Below are positions 50,848-58,956 of a stretch of DNA of 64,000 bases, piece by piece. Source of the stretch: Candidatus Lutacidiplasma silvani. Its GTDB lineage: Archaea; Thermoplasmatota; Thermoplasmata; Lutacidiplasmatales; UBA184. Position 1 is the stretch's first letter; each line of letters opens with the position of its first letter. The stretch spans positions 54,050-118,049 of the forward strand of contig JAKIVZ010000006.1 of assembly GCA_022750295.1 (NCBI GenBank), written 5' to 3'. Below the pieces are notes generated by a model. That model did no database searches and was not told where the DNA came from. It saw nothing but the letters and a program-made list of their open reading frames with translations. Made by a program: the position numbers and the translations under genes.

Positions 50848-51791
50848 GCGACCCCCTCCCGGGCCGCGCCGGGGGCGGGGGTGTAGAGGGTCCGGAGCTG
50901 CTCGAACCGTTCCGTCTCGTACGTCAGACGGTCCAGGCGAGCATCGACCCAGAATCGCTTCGCCCCCCGACCCTCGCGGGTCAGCCGACGGTTGCGGACC
51001 ATCGCGGTGAGCGTGAGGTACGTTGCGAGGAGGGGGAAGAGGACGACGTTGAGGATCCGGAGGGGGAGGGGCGCGGGGGCCTCCGCAGGGAGCGGGGGGA
51101 GCCCGCCCTGACTCCACCGACGGTGCAGCCGGGGAACCTCGTCGGCGAGCCATCCCGCGGAGCCGACGAGCCCCCGATAGTACGATTCTCCCGAGACGGG
51201 TCGGGCCATCAACGCCTCCCGGGCGAACAGGAATCCCCGCGGCGTGGAGAATTCCTGCCGGGCCGCCCGCTCGTCGAGAACGTAGTTGAAGCACCAGTGG
51301 GACGGTGCGTCGGCCTGGGGGGAGACGGAGCGGCGTCGGGCGACGAGGAAGCTGTAGAGGAGGAAGGGCCATACCGAGCCCGAGCGGGTGATCGCAAGGA
51401 AGTCGAGGTCGTCGAACTTTGACGGCTCCCCGTACGCGGTGGAACCGGTGACCGCCACGCATCGGAGCATCGGGGCCGCGGCCGCCAACGGACCGGCGAC
51501 GGCTTCCTCGGCCTCGGCGAGAAACCGTCGCCCCCGCTCCTGGCGCTCCCCGCTCTCGCTCGGGTGCGGGAACGGTCCGGCCACGACGCGATCCCCCACC
51601 AGCTGGCCCACGTACGGATGGGCGGCGAGCCATTCCGAGACCTCCTCCGCCCCCTCGGGACCCTCGGGCGGCATCAGGTCCGAGATGCTGTCGAGGCCGA
51701 CGGAAGTTCGATTCTGGCGCGCGGCCGCGAGGACGCTGTCGAACCGGTGTTCCACCAGGGCCGCGTCCCGCTCGTTCCAACCGCTCGGCAT
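50844..51791 (-). CDS. Nucleotidyltransferase-fold protein heading the GT operon
   Basis: A 315-aa protein. Residues around 110-130 read MLRCVAVTGSTAYGEPSKFD followed by DLDFLAIT: the GS-x(10)-DxD arrangement of the polymerase-beta nucleotidyltransferase fold. There are hydrophobic segments near 142-155 and 245-265. The family is not recognised; it could transfer a nucleotide to a sugar, lipid or RNA. The ATG at 51791 follows a minus-strand TATA box by about 38 bp. It is coupled to the GT2 gene by ATGA. Confidence 0.65.
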   Translation of the reverse strand: MPSGWNERDAALVEHRFDSVLAAARQNRTSVGLDSISDLMPPEGPEGAEEVSEWLAAHPYVGQLVGDRVVAGPFPHPSESGERQERGRRFLAEAEEAVAGPLAAAAPMLRCVAVTGSTAYGEPSKFDDLDFLAITRSGSVWPFLLYSFLVARRRSVSPQADAPSHWCFNYVLDERAARQEFSTPRGFLFAREALMARPVSGESYYRGLVGSAGWLADEVPRLHRRWSQGGLPPLPAEAPAPLPLRILNVVLFPLLATYLTLTAMVRNRRLTREGRGAKRFWVDARLDRLTYETERFEQLRTLYTPAPGAAREGVA

Positions 51792-51825
51792 CCGGATCGA
51801 ATCCGACGCCCCGACCTGGGCCGCC

Positions 51826-51833
51826 GTATATGC
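51826..51833 (-). promoter_or_regulatory. TATA box of the minus-strand glycan operon
   Basis: GCATATAC on the minus strand, centred about 38 bp upstream of the ATG at 51791. Confidence 0.5.
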
Positions 51834-51969
51834 CCGACGCCGCGGTTCCCGAATCTGGGAAGAGCGGAACGGAGGGAGGCACGGCAACCCTCGCGTCGGG
51901 TCCCAGGGAGCGGACCCCGCGTTTCCCCCGAGGACGACGCGGGGGGAGCGCGACGGGACCCGTTGTGGG

Positions 51970-51978
51970 GGTTAATAC
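51970..51978 (+). promoter_or_regulatory. TATA box of the methyltransferase-phosphoesterase operon
   Basis: GGTTAATAC, centred 33 bp upstream of the ATG at 52007. The 135 bp between this and the divergent TATA box show no other signal. Confidence 0.5.
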
Positions 51979-52006
51979 TCCAATCTCGTCTTCGCCGACG
52001 GGGAGA

Positions 52007-52981
52007 ATGTCCGCGGACGTCGCGCCCGAAACCCTCTCGTCGTACGAGGGGTTCGATTTTCGAGGGCTCTGGGCCGGCCGCAGCGCGGTGACCCGTCTCG
52101 AAACTTCGCTCCTCTACGACGCGCTGGGGAATCGGCCGCAGGCGCGGATCCTCGAAGCCGGAACGGGGTTCGGCCGGCTCACCCCCGCGGTCTCGTCGCT
52201 CGCGGACGAGTACGTCGGAGTCGACCTCGACCCCACGCAACTCCCGGAAGCGAGGACCCAGGTGAACCCGACGAGGGACCGGCGTCGAGTGCTCTTCGCC
52301 CATGCGAATCTGTTCCACCTCCCGTTCGCGGACGGCTCGTTCTCGGCCGTGGTGAACGTCCGGGTCTTCCACCACATCCGCGACCCGCGCGGGTTCCTGG
52401 CGGAGCTCCGTCGGGTCCTCGCCCCGGGCGGGATGTTACTGCTCGGCTACGCCCCCAAACCGACGGTCGCGACCTTGGACCGGGACGTTCGGGATTTCCT
52501 GCAGGGGTCTCCGAGACGCATCACCTTGAGCCGGGCCGATTCGCTCGAACTCGGGTCGACCGCGTTCCCGATCGTGGTGGCCACGCAGGAGAAAGTGCGG
52601 GAGGAGGTTCGGGACGCCGGGTTCGAGGTGACCCGGGAGCTCGCCGTCGGCCCGGAACGGCTGTCCCGTTGGCTCCCGGTGTCGTTCCGAGGCCGGGCGG
52701 CCCTGCGGTGGCCCGCCTCCTTCCTGTTCCCCGGTCGATTCCTGCTGGCCCGGCGAACCGCGCAGGGGGCGGCTCCGTTCCCGGCGTTCGACGGAATCGT
52801 GGTCTGTCCGTGCTGTCGGGCTCCGGTCGGCCCGCTTCCCGACCCCGGGGAAATTCGGTGCGGGAACTGCGAATTCCCCATTTCCCAACGCGAAGGGATC
52901 GTCTCGGCGGTGTACGCTCCCGAGGGGTCCACGGTCCGTCGAGCGACGGACCCCGGCCGCTTGCGGGAGCCGCCGGAGTAA
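52007..52981 (+). CDS. SAM-dependent methyltransferase with C-terminal zinc ribbon
   Basis: A 324-aa protein. Class I methyltransferase core: RILEAGTGFGRLTPAVSSL (motif I), EYVGVDLDPTQLPEA, LPFADGSFSAVVNVRVFHHI and LRRVLAPGGMLLLGYAP. From about residue 265 a Trm112-like zinc ribbon follows (CPCC...CGNC). The acceptor is unknown. The ATG at 52007 is supported by the TATA box. A second methyltransferase follows after 7 bp, so the two probably modify the same pathway intermediate. Confidence 0.84.
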   Translation: MSADVAPETLSSYEGFDFRGLWAGRSAVTRLETSLLYDALGNRPQARILEAGTGFGRLTPAVSSLADEYVGVDLDPTQLPEARTQVNPTRDRRRVLFAHANLFHLPFADGSFSAVVNVRVFHHIRDPRGFLAELRRVLAPGGMLLLGYAPKPTVATLDRDVRDFLQGSPRRITLSRADSLELGSTAFPIVVATQEKVREEVRDAGFEVTRELAVGPERLSRWLPVSFRGRAALRWPASFLFPGRFLLARRTAQGAAPFPAFDGIVVCPCCRAPVGPLPDPGEIRCGNCEFPISQREGIVSAVYAPEGSTVRRATDPGRLREPPE

Positions 52982-52988
52982 GGGTCGG

Positions 52989-54143
52989 ATGGAGAGTCCG
53001 TCGGGGGCCGAAACCCTGGTCCTCGAGACGTCGCACGATCGAATTCGACTCCGCTACGTAGCCGAACCGCCCTTCTACTACGTTCTGGCCTCCGGAGGGG
53101 AGACCCATTGGTCGACGGAGGTCTTGCGCACCGGTCGCGCCAAGATCGCGATTGGGTCGGTCGCGGGCGTGGGGTCGGCCACGCTCGTGACGGACCCGGC
53201 GACCCGGGCGAGACTGATCCAGCGATTCCGGGACACGGCCGGACTGGCGAACGCCGAGCGCTGGTACGGGCGCCCGGGTCGCCTGATCTCGATTGACCCT
53301 CGGGGGGAATCGGGGTCGACCGAGCCGTACGGGCGCTGGTTGCGGGCCGAGTTCGACGGCGCCGCCCCCGAGTATCGGACCCGCCTCGACCGAAACCCGG
53401 TCGAGCTCCGATACCGGTCGCGGTCGCTTGCGCTCCTGCGGCGGACGTTTCCGGATCACGGCCGGCTGCTCGAGATCGGGAGCGGGACCGGCGCGGAGAC
53501 CCTTCCGATGCTCCGGGCCGGGCATCGCGTCGTGGCGGTCGATCTCTCCCCGGGGATGCTCGCCAAGCTCGCGGAGAATGCGGCGGAAGCGGGGTGGGCC
53601 GGCGAGCTCACCACCCGGACGGCCCGTGCCCGGGACCTGGGAGCTCTCGTCCCGGAATTCGGGGCCGCCTCGTTCGATGGGGGGTATTCGACGTTCGGCG
53701 CGATGAACCTCGAGCCCGATCTGGGAACGTTCGCGCGAGCTCTCGGGGAGCTCCTCCGGCCCGGCGCTCGGTTCGTCGCGGGAGTCTACAACCGCCACGC
53801 GCTCGTCGGACCCCTCGCCGCGGTCCTCGGAGGCTCGGCCGACCGGATTCGTTCGCGCTACCTCCGACCGGCGCCGGTCGGGACCCACCGCTTCTCCGTG
53901 GACGTGTACTTCCGCTCGGTCCGAGAGATTCGGAACGTGTTCGCTCCGGAGTTTTCCCTCGTCGGGTTGGAGGGGCTTGGAGTGGTGTTGCCGCCACCGG
54001 AATACGCGGCACGGTGGGACCGTTGGGGTACCGCTTGGGACCGGTTGGACCGGTGGGATCGGCGGTTGACGGGCCCCCGACGGTTGGGCCCGCTCGCGGA
54101 CGTGTTCTTTGCCGTCCTCCGGCGGACCGGGGCCGCCGGATGA
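52989..54143 (+). CDS. Fusion of FMN-split-barrel-like domain and methyltransferase
   Basis: A 384-aa protein. Residues 1-105 resemble the PNPOx-like/DUF385 (deazaflavin-dependent nitroreductase) split barrel: RLRYVAEPPFYYVLASG, KIAIGSVAGVGSATLVTDPA, RARLIQRFRDTAGLANA. From about 150 comes a class I methyltransferase core: LLEIGSGTGAETLPMLRAG, VVAVDLSPGMLAKLAENA and AARSF-like downstream blocks ending near residue 260. I know of no common protein with this order. A cofactor is not proven; the barrel could serve only as a binding domain. The stop overlaps the phosphoesterase start (ATGA). Confidence 0.72.
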   Translation: MESPSGAETLVLETSHDRIRLRYVAEPPFYYVLASGGETHWSTEVLRTGRAKIAIGSVAGVGSATLVTDPATRARLIQRFRDTAGLANAERWYGRPGRLISIDPRGESGSTEPYGRWLRAEFDGAAPEYRTRLDRNPVELRYRSRSLALLRRTFPDHGRLLEIGSGTGAETLPMLRAGHRVVAVDLSPGMLAKLAENAAEAGWAGELTTRTARARDLGALVPEFGAASFDGGYSTFGAMNLEPDLGTFARALGELLRPGARFVAGVYNRHALVGPLAAVLGGSADRIRSRYLRPAPVGTHRFSVDVYFRSVREIRNVFAPEFSLVGLEGLGVVLPPPEYAARWDRWGTAWDRLDRWDRRLTGPRRLGPLADVFFAVLRRTGAAG

Positions 54144-55501
54144 TCGGCCCCTCGAGAGCCGTCGTCGCCGTCGTCCTGGCCGCTCTGCTCACGGGAGGGA
54201 CGGCGATCGCGCTGGGCCTCCGGTCGCCCGCGGAGCCGTCCGGATGCCCTTCGCTCTCGAGCGGAGCGGGGAGCGCTCGCTCCCCGGTGCAGCACGTGTT
54301 CTTCTTGATCAAGGAGAACCACGCGTTCGAGAACTATTTCGGCGACCGGCCCGGCGTGCTCGGCTACCCGCCACAGGGCGTGTTCCCGGTGGCGTTCGGG
54401 TCGAGCTCCACCGTCTCGCCGTTCGAGCTCCATGCGAGCGGCACGCCCGACCTTCCGCATTCGAACGCCGCGGAGGTCGTGGACGAGGACGCGGGACGAC
54501 TCGACGATTTCGTTGCGGAGGCGAACGCCGCGGGCGCCCTCGCCCCCGAGGATGCCGTGGGGTTCTACGCCCCCAGCACCATCGCGCCGTACACCGCGTA
54601 CGCGAACCACTACGCGCTCGCCGACCGGTTCTTCACCGGCGTCCTCGGCCCCACTCTGCCGAACCGGGTCTTCGACCTCTCGGGGACGAGCGGCGGCTGG
54701 ACGAGCGGCTCCCCACCCCCGTCCGGGACCTTCGACTTCCCCACCATCCTCGACCAGCTGAGCGCCAACGGGATCGCGTGGGACTACGACTACGCCGGGA
54801 TCCCGGTCAACTTGGCGCCGGACCTCGTTCCGTCGATCGCCGTGAACCCGTGCGAATCCGCGCGGGTCGTCCCGGTGACCGAGCTCCCCGGGCAGCTGAA
54901 CTCCACGGACGCCCCGGCGGTGACGTTCCTCGACCCGTCGAACGACCCGACGGTCAGCGAACACCCCGACGACAACGTCACCGTCGGGGCCGAGTGGAGC
55001 GCGACGGTCATCGACGATATCCTGGGGAGCCCGATCGGACCGTCCTCGGTGATCTTCGTGTTCTTCGACGAGGGCGGAGGGTTCTGGGACCCGGTCCTGC
55101 CGCCCGTGACGACGTCGGGCGGCGACGGGTTTCGCGTCCCGCTGCTCGTGATCTCGCCGTGGACGACCCCGGGAACCCTCGTCAACACGACGCTCGACCC
55201 CGCCGCCCTCCTCCGCTTCGTGGACCAGAATTGGGGGCTGCCGTTCCTTAACCCCCGGGTCGCCTCCGCCCCCTCCCTGGAACCGTTCTTCGACTACGGA
55301 GCGCCCCGAACTTCGCCCCTGCTGATTCCGAGCAACGTCTCGTTGGGGGCCGGTACGGGAGCTCCGGACGACGACGCGTCGCCCCTCCCGACCGGAACCG
55401 CCGGGGTTCCCCCCGGCGAGGGTCCGGCGAGCCTATATCTCACCCGGTGGCCGTCGGCGAACCCGTGGCGCGACGCTGGATCTCCGAGCACCACACCGTG
55501 A
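54140..55501 (+). CDS. Secreted phosphoesterase (phospholipase C / AcpA family)
   Basis: A 453-aa protein with an N-terminal signal or anchor (VVAVVLAALLTGGTAIALG) and the phosphoesterase family start VQHVFFLIKENHAFENYFG, where family members have KENRTFDNYFG. The matching SHNAAEV-like block PHSNAAEVVDED, HYALADRFFTGVLGPTLPN, VIFVFFDEGGGFWDPV and a metal-site region near the end follow. It probably hydrolyses phosphomonoesters or diesters outside the cell. It is the third gene of the 52007 operon. A promoter for a small ORF lies inside its 3' end. Confidence 0.83.
   Translation: MIGPSRAVVAVVLAALLTGGTAIALGLRSPAEPSGCPSLSSGAGSARSPVQHVFFLIKENHAFENYFGDRPGVLGYPPQGVFPVAFGSSSTVSPFELHASGTPDLPHSNAAEVVDEDAGRLDDFVAEANAAGALAPEDAVGFYAPSTIAPYTAYANHYALADRFFTGVLGPTLPNRVFDLSGTSGGWTSGSPPPSGTFDFPTILDQLSANGIAWDYDYAGIPVNLAPDLVPSIAVNPCESARVVPVTELPGQLNSTDAPAVTFLDPSNDPTVSEHPDDNVTVGAEWSATVIDDILGSPIGPSSVIFVFFDEGGGFWDPVLPPVTTSGGDGFRVPLLVISPWTTPGTLVNTTLDPAALLRFVDQNWGLPFLNPRVASAPSLEPFFDYGAPRTSPLLIPSNVSLGAGTGAPDDDASPLPTGTAGVPPGEGPASLYLTRWPSANPWRDAGSPSTTP
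55433..55440 (+). promoter_or_regulatory. TATA box inside the phosphoesterase 3' end
   Basis: CTATATCT, centred 29 bp upstream of the GTG at 55465. Confidence 0.5.
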
Positions 55502-55692
55502 AGGTGCTCTGCGAACCGCAGGGAGCGATTGTCGCCTTCACCATGAAGCGGTATTCGTACCTGTTTTTCGTCACCCGTGCGTTCGTCGGCTTCAAGCGGA
55601 TCATCACCGCCGACCGGATCGTGGCTCGGGCGGGGTACTCCGCTCCCGCCTCGCTTCGATTGATCGCGGAGCTGTATCCGAACGGCAACTAG
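55465..55692 (+). CDS. Small protein of unknown function (75 aa)
   Basis: Read from the GTG at 55465, which overlaps the phosphoesterase end by 37 bp in another frame. It is basic and moderately hydrophobic, with FTMKRYSYLFFVTRAFVGF and ITADRIVARAGYS, and no family was recognised. The segment is lower in GC than its neighbours. Support for expression is a TATA box 29 bp upstream at the leaderless distance; a GTG at 55447 in the same frame is too close to that box. It could be a small DNA-binding or stress protein, but nothing decides this. Confidence 0.5.
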   Translation: MARRWISEHHTVKVLCEPQGAIVAFTMKRYSYLFFVTRAFVGFKRIITADRIVARAGYSAPASLRLIAELYPNGN

Positions 55693-55725
55693 GCGATTCC
55701 CTCCCCCCTCGCTCCTCGCCGGCGG

Positions 55726-55735
55726 GTTCTTATCG
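55726..55735 (+). promoter_or_regulatory. TATA-like box of the enoyl-CoA hydratase gene
   Basis: GTTCTTATCG, about 33 bp upstream of the ATG at 55764. Confidence 0.45.
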
Positions 55736-55763
55736 ACGTACCGGTCCTCGCCGACGTACCCCC

Positions 55764-56558
55764 ATGACGGAGACCCTTCTCGTCCACCGCGACGGACCCG
55801 TCGTCGAACTGTGCCTCAACCGCCCGGAGCGCCTGAACGGGTTCGACGTGCCCTCGTTCCAACGGTTCCGCGCGGCGCTCGAGACGGTCGCGCTGGACCC
55901 CTCGGTCCGGGCCGTGGTCGTGACGGGCACCGGGCGGGCGTTCTCGGCCGGGGGGGATGTGGCCGCGATGGAAGGGGCGCGAACGTCCGGAACCCTGCCG
56001 ACGTTCTTCCATGACCTCACGGGGGAGCAGGAACGTTCGGTCCGCGCGATCGTCGGGATGGCGAAGCCCGTCGTGGCCGCGCTCCCTGGCGTCGCGGCCG
56101 GCGGGGGGCTCTCCCTGGCCCTCGCCGCCGATTGGCGGATCGCCGCGGAAAGTGCGTTGCTGGTCCCCGCGTTCCCCGCGCTGGGGGCCGTTCCGGACGG
56201 GGGCCTCACGTACTTTCTTCCGCACTTCCTCGGACTCGGCCTTGCCCAGGAGTTTCTCTTCACGAATGCCCGAATCCCGGCGGAGCGGGCGCGCGAGCTC
56301 GGGCTGCTCCACGAGGTGGTGCCCGCCGAACGCCTCGCCGAACGGGCCCGCGAGCGGGCCCGCGAACTCGCCGACGGTCCGACCTTCGCGTACGGCTGGA
56401 TGAAGCGGCTCCTCCACTCGGCGTTCACCGAACCGCTCGAGGGCCAATTGGCCCGGGAGCGTCAGGGAGCGGTGGAAGCGGCCCGGCGGACCGAACTCCC
56501 GGAGGGGATCCAAGCGTTCCACGCGAAGCGACCCGCGAAGTTCCCGCCCCCCGGGTAG
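55764..56558 (+). CDS. Enoyl-CoA hydratase/isomerase (crotonase family)
   Basis: A 264-aa crotonase: VELCLNRPERLNGFDVPSF, the first oxyanion-hole segment GTGRAFSAGGDVAAMEG, the second PGVAAGGGLSLALAADWRIA, and LGAVPDGGLTYFLPHFLGL. The catalytic acids vary within the family, so hydratase versus isomerase is undecided. It has its own promoter and lies 31 kb from the HAD/ECH fusion, so it is probably a second, distinct acyl-CoA enzyme. Between it and the next gene are 144 bp with no visible signal. Confidence 0.9.
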   Translation: MTETLLVHRDGPVVELCLNRPERLNGFDVPSFQRFRAALETVALDPSVRAVVVTGTGRAFSAGGDVAAMEGARTSGTLPTFFHDLTGEQERSVRAIVGMAKPVVAALPGVAAGGGLSLALAADWRIAAESALLVPAFPALGAVPDGGLTYFLPHFLGLGLAQEFLFTNARIPAERARELGLLHEVVPAERLAERARERARELADGPTFAYGWMKRLLHSAFTEPLEGQLARERQGAVEAARRTELPEGIQAFHAKRPAKFPPPG

Positions 56559-56702
56559 AGCGAGCGGACCACGAATTGGCGCCCGGTCCGGAGGCCGCTC
56601 CCTCCGTCGTCCGAGGGGCACGAGGTGTCGACCGGGAGGGATCCGTCCGGATTCTCCGACCCGGTCGGCCCATGGGATGGGCGACCGACGCGTGGCCTCG
56701 GC

Positions 56703-57323
56703 CTACGCCAGAACCGGTTCGACCCACGGGCGGGCGATCCACGAGTCGAGCCGGTCGCGGACCTCGGGCCACTCTTCGACCAGGATCGAGTACACCACCG
56801 TCGAGCGACGGTACCCGTTCCGGACGATCCGGACTTCCCGGAGGATCCCTTCGCGGCGACCGCCGATCCGTTCGATGGCCCGCTGGCTGCGTTCGTTCCG
56901 CAGGTCGGTGCAGATCGCCACCCGGTGCACGCCTTCCGAATCGAACGCGTGGCCCAGCATGAGTCGCTTCGCCTCGGTATTGTAGGGCCCTCGCCAGACG
57001 GCGGGGTCGAACCACGTTCCGCCGATCTCCACCGCTTCGTCGGGGCGCTCGATGTTGAGGAATCGGGTCATCCCGACGAGGTTCCCGTCACTCCGACGAC
57101 GAATGACGAACGCGAGGTCGGTCCCCACCGACTGACGTTGGAGGAGGTCCGTGATGTGGCCCCGTAACGCCGGGACGTCGGGGAAGGGACCGTAGCTCAG
57201 GAACTGCCACATCTCGGGCCGTGCGGAGAAACGGGCCAGGCCTTCGGCATGACCCAGTTCCAAGGGTTCGAGGCGCAGCCGGGTTCCCGCGAGGGTCACC
57301 GGCGACCGGAAGGCGGGCGGCAC
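56703..57323 (-). CDS. RimJ/RimL-type GNAT acetyltransferase
   Basis: A 206-aa protein with the ribosomal-protein-acetyltransferase pattern: LAGTRLRLEPLELGHAEGLA, LAFVIRRRSDGNLVGMTRFL, EIGGTWFDPAVWRGPYNTEA and the acetyl-CoA-proximal VHRVAICTDLRNERSQRAIE followed by RIGGRREGILREVRIVRNG. Such enzymes acetylate protein N-termini or small amines. The GTG at 57323 was chosen because a minus-strand TATA box is 28 bp upstream; upstream residues in the open frame are not conserved-looking. Confidence 0.85.
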   Translation of the reverse strand: MPPAFRSPVTLAGTRLRLEPLELGHAEGLARFSARPEMWQFLSYGPFPDVPALRGHITDLLQRQSVGTDLAFVIRRRSDGNLVGMTRFLNIERPDEAVEIGGTWFDPAVWRGPYNTEAKRLMLGHAFDSEGVHRVAICTDLRNERSQRAIERIGGRREGILREVRIVRNGYRRSTVVYSILVEEWPEVRDRLDSWIARPWVEPVLA

Positions 57324-57347
57324 GCCGGCCCTCGGAGCGATGGGCGC

Positions 57348-57354
57348 GATAAGG
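57348..57354 (-). promoter_or_regulatory. TATA box of the RimJ/L-type gene
   Basis: CCTTATC on the minus strand, 28 bp upstream of the GTG at 57323. Confidence 0.45.
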
Positions 57355-57404
57355 GTGCCCGGCCGAGTCGAAAACCCCGTTCGAACCCGCCGCTCCCGCG
57401 AGCG

Positions 57405-57412
57405 CTTAAATA
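57405..57412 (+). promoter_or_regulatory. TATA box of the nuo operon
   Basis: CTTAAATA, about 54 bp upstream of the nuoA ATG (57463). It predicts a leader of about 28 nt, which contains the AAGGAGG ribosome-binding site at 57451-57457. Unlike most genes here, this operon is not leaderless. Confidence 0.6.
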
Positions 57413-57450
57413 ACGCCTCGAGGTCGTCGAGCCGCGACTTCAGCGAGCCG

Positions 57451-57457
57451 AAGGAGG
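57451..57457 (+). promoter_or_regulatory. Shine-Dalgarno of nuoA
   Basis: AAGGAGG, 5 nt before the ATG at 57463. It fixes this start over the open frame reaching back to 57340. Confidence 0.7.
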
Positions 57458-57462
57458 GGTCG

Positions 57463-57828
57463 ATGGCGGCGGGGATCGATACGTTCCTGGTTTTCGGCGC
57501 GATCGTGACCGCCTTCGGGGTCGGGTCGATCATCGCGAATCGCACGCTGGGCGCGAAGTCCCGGAAGTCGTACCTCCAGCTCACGACCTACGAGTGCGGG
57601 GAGGAGGCCGAGGGCGAGGCCCAGATCGACTTCCCGACCCAGCATTACACGTTCGCGATCGTGTTCGTCGCCGTCGACGTGATCGGGTTCGTCCTGGCGC
57701 TCTGGGCGCTGACGTTCCGCGGCGGGAACGACACGGCGGTCGCCATCTTCGTCGCCGGCACCTTCACGCTCCTCGCCTTGGCCGGGATCTACTACGCCCT
57801 CTCCGGCGAGAAGCGGTGGGTCGTATGA
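57463..57828 (+). CDS. nuoA: Complex I-type subunit A (NuoA/FpoA)
   Basis: A 121-aa membrane subunit with three helices ([57 protein letters not shown]) and the conserved cytoplasmic loop [17 protein letters not shown], which carries the invariant Cys-Gly-x-E near the quinone entry. It is the first gene of the operon; the NADH-module genes nuoE/F/G are not upstream. The stop overlaps nuoB (ATGA). Confidence 0.93.
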   Translation: MAAGIDTFLVFGAIVTAFGVGSIIANRTLGAKSRKSYLQLTTYECGEEAEGEAQIDFPTQHYTFAIVFVAVDVIGFVLALWALTFRGGNDTAVAIFVAGTFTLLALAGIYYALSGEKRWVV

Positions 57829-58442
57829 GCACCCCGGGGCCCGCCGTGGCCTCCGTGGCCAAACCCGCGGCCGCCGTCGTCGGACCGGGCGGAGAACTGC
57901 CCATCGTTTCCTCGGACGTCTCGTTCGTCGAGATCGAGACCCTTCGGTCCCGGGAGTTCATCCCGGAGGCGAAGGAGGCACTGAGCGCCCTCGTCAAGGA
58001 GCAGGCCGAGGGGAAACTCATCCGCCCCGTCTTCAACTGGGCCGGACGGAATTCGCTGTTCCCGCTCCATTGGGGCCTCGCGTGTTGCGCGATCGAATTC
58101 GCGGCCGCCTTCGGGGCCCGGTGGGACGCGGAGCGGTTCGGGGTCGTCCCCCGGTCGTCGCCCCGCCAGTGCGACCTCCTGATCGTGAACGGGACCGTGA
58201 CCTGGAAGGTCGCCCACAAGCTCATTGCCCTCTACGAGCAGATGCCCGAACCCAAGTGGGTCATCGCGATGGGAAACTGCGCGACCGGCGGCGGTCCGTT
58301 CCGGACCGCCTACTCGGTCGTTCCCGGCGTCGATAAGCTGGTCCCGGTCGATGTGTACATCGCCGGCTGCCCCCCCCGCCCCGAAGCGCTCCTCGATGGG
58401 ATCCTCCGACTGGAAGCCCTGATCCGGGAGCGCGGCGCGTAG
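57825..58442 (+). CDS. nuoB: Complex I-type subunit B (NuoB/FpoB)
   Basis: A 205-aa peripheral-arm subunit that binds the N2 [4Fe-4S] cluster next to quinone. Ligand blocks: [12 protein letters not shown] (adjacent cysteines), [13 protein letters not shown] and [13 protein letters not shown]. The N-terminal 60 residues are less conserved. It is coupled to nuoA by ATGA; nuoC follows after 37 bp with its own AAGGAG. Confidence 0.95.
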   Translation: MSTPGPAVASVAKPAAAVVGPGGELPIVSSDVSFVEIETLRSREFIPEAKEALSALVKEQAEGKLIRPVFNWAGRNSLFPLHWGLACCAIEFAAAFGARWDAERFGVVPRSSPRQCDLLIVNGTVTWKVAHKLIALYEQMPEPKWVIAMGNCATGGGPFRTAYSVVPGVDKLVPVDVYIAGCPPRPEALLDGILRLEALIRERGA

Positions 58443-58479
58443 GCCCCCCGCCGGCCCCGAACGGACGAAGGAGACGGAG

Positions 58480-58956
58480 ATGAACCCGGAGGACGTGCGC
58501 ACGAAGCTCGCGGCCGCCGGCGCCCCGGGGATTATCTCGATCGAGCCCTTCGAGGGTGTGGCCGCACGGGTCAAGTTCGACCCGACGGCCGCGACGGCGC
58601 TGTTTCCGATCGTGCGCGACGCCCTCGGGTTCCCCCACCTCTCGATGGTGGGGGGGATCGACTGGGTCGAGCGGTACGAGGTGTTCTACCTCGTCTGGTC
58701 GGACCCCGCGAAGACGTATCTCCTCCTCTCGGCCGACCTCGACGCGAAGGCGCCGCACATCGAGACCGCCTCGGCGTGCTGGCCGTCCGCGAACTGGCAC
58801 GAGCGGGAGGCGTGGGAGCTCGTGGGGATCCAGTTCGACCACCACCCCGACCTCCGGCACCTGCTGATGCCGGACGGTTACCAGTTCCACCCGCTCCAGC
58901 GCGCGTTCAAGCTCCACGAGCCCGAGGATCTCGAGGTCAAGGTGCGCCATGTCTGA
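58480..58956 (+). CDS. nuoC: Complex I-type subunit C (NuoC/FpoC)
   Basis: A 158-aa 30-kDa-type subunit: PHLSMVGGIDWVERYEVFYL, YLLLSADLDAKAPHIETASA and the signature WHEREAWELVGIQFDHHPDL followed by RHLLMPDGY. It is a separate polypeptide, not fused to NuoD. AAGGAG lies 6 nt before the ATG. It overlaps nuoD by 8 bp. Confidence 0.94.
   Translation: MNPEDVRTKLAAAGAPGIISIEPFEGVAARVKFDPTAATALFPIVRDALGFPHLSMVGGIDWVERYEVFYLVWSDPAKTYLLLSADLDAKAPHIETASACWPSANWHEREAWELVGIQFDHHPDLRHLLMPDGYQFHPLQRAFKLHEPEDLEVKVRHV

Noticed and set aside
54140..55501. The phosphoesterase as a sulfatase or alkaline phosphatase
   Set aside because: The N-terminal KENHAFENYFG block fits the phospholipase C/AcpA family; no sulfatase C-x-P-x-R motif is present.
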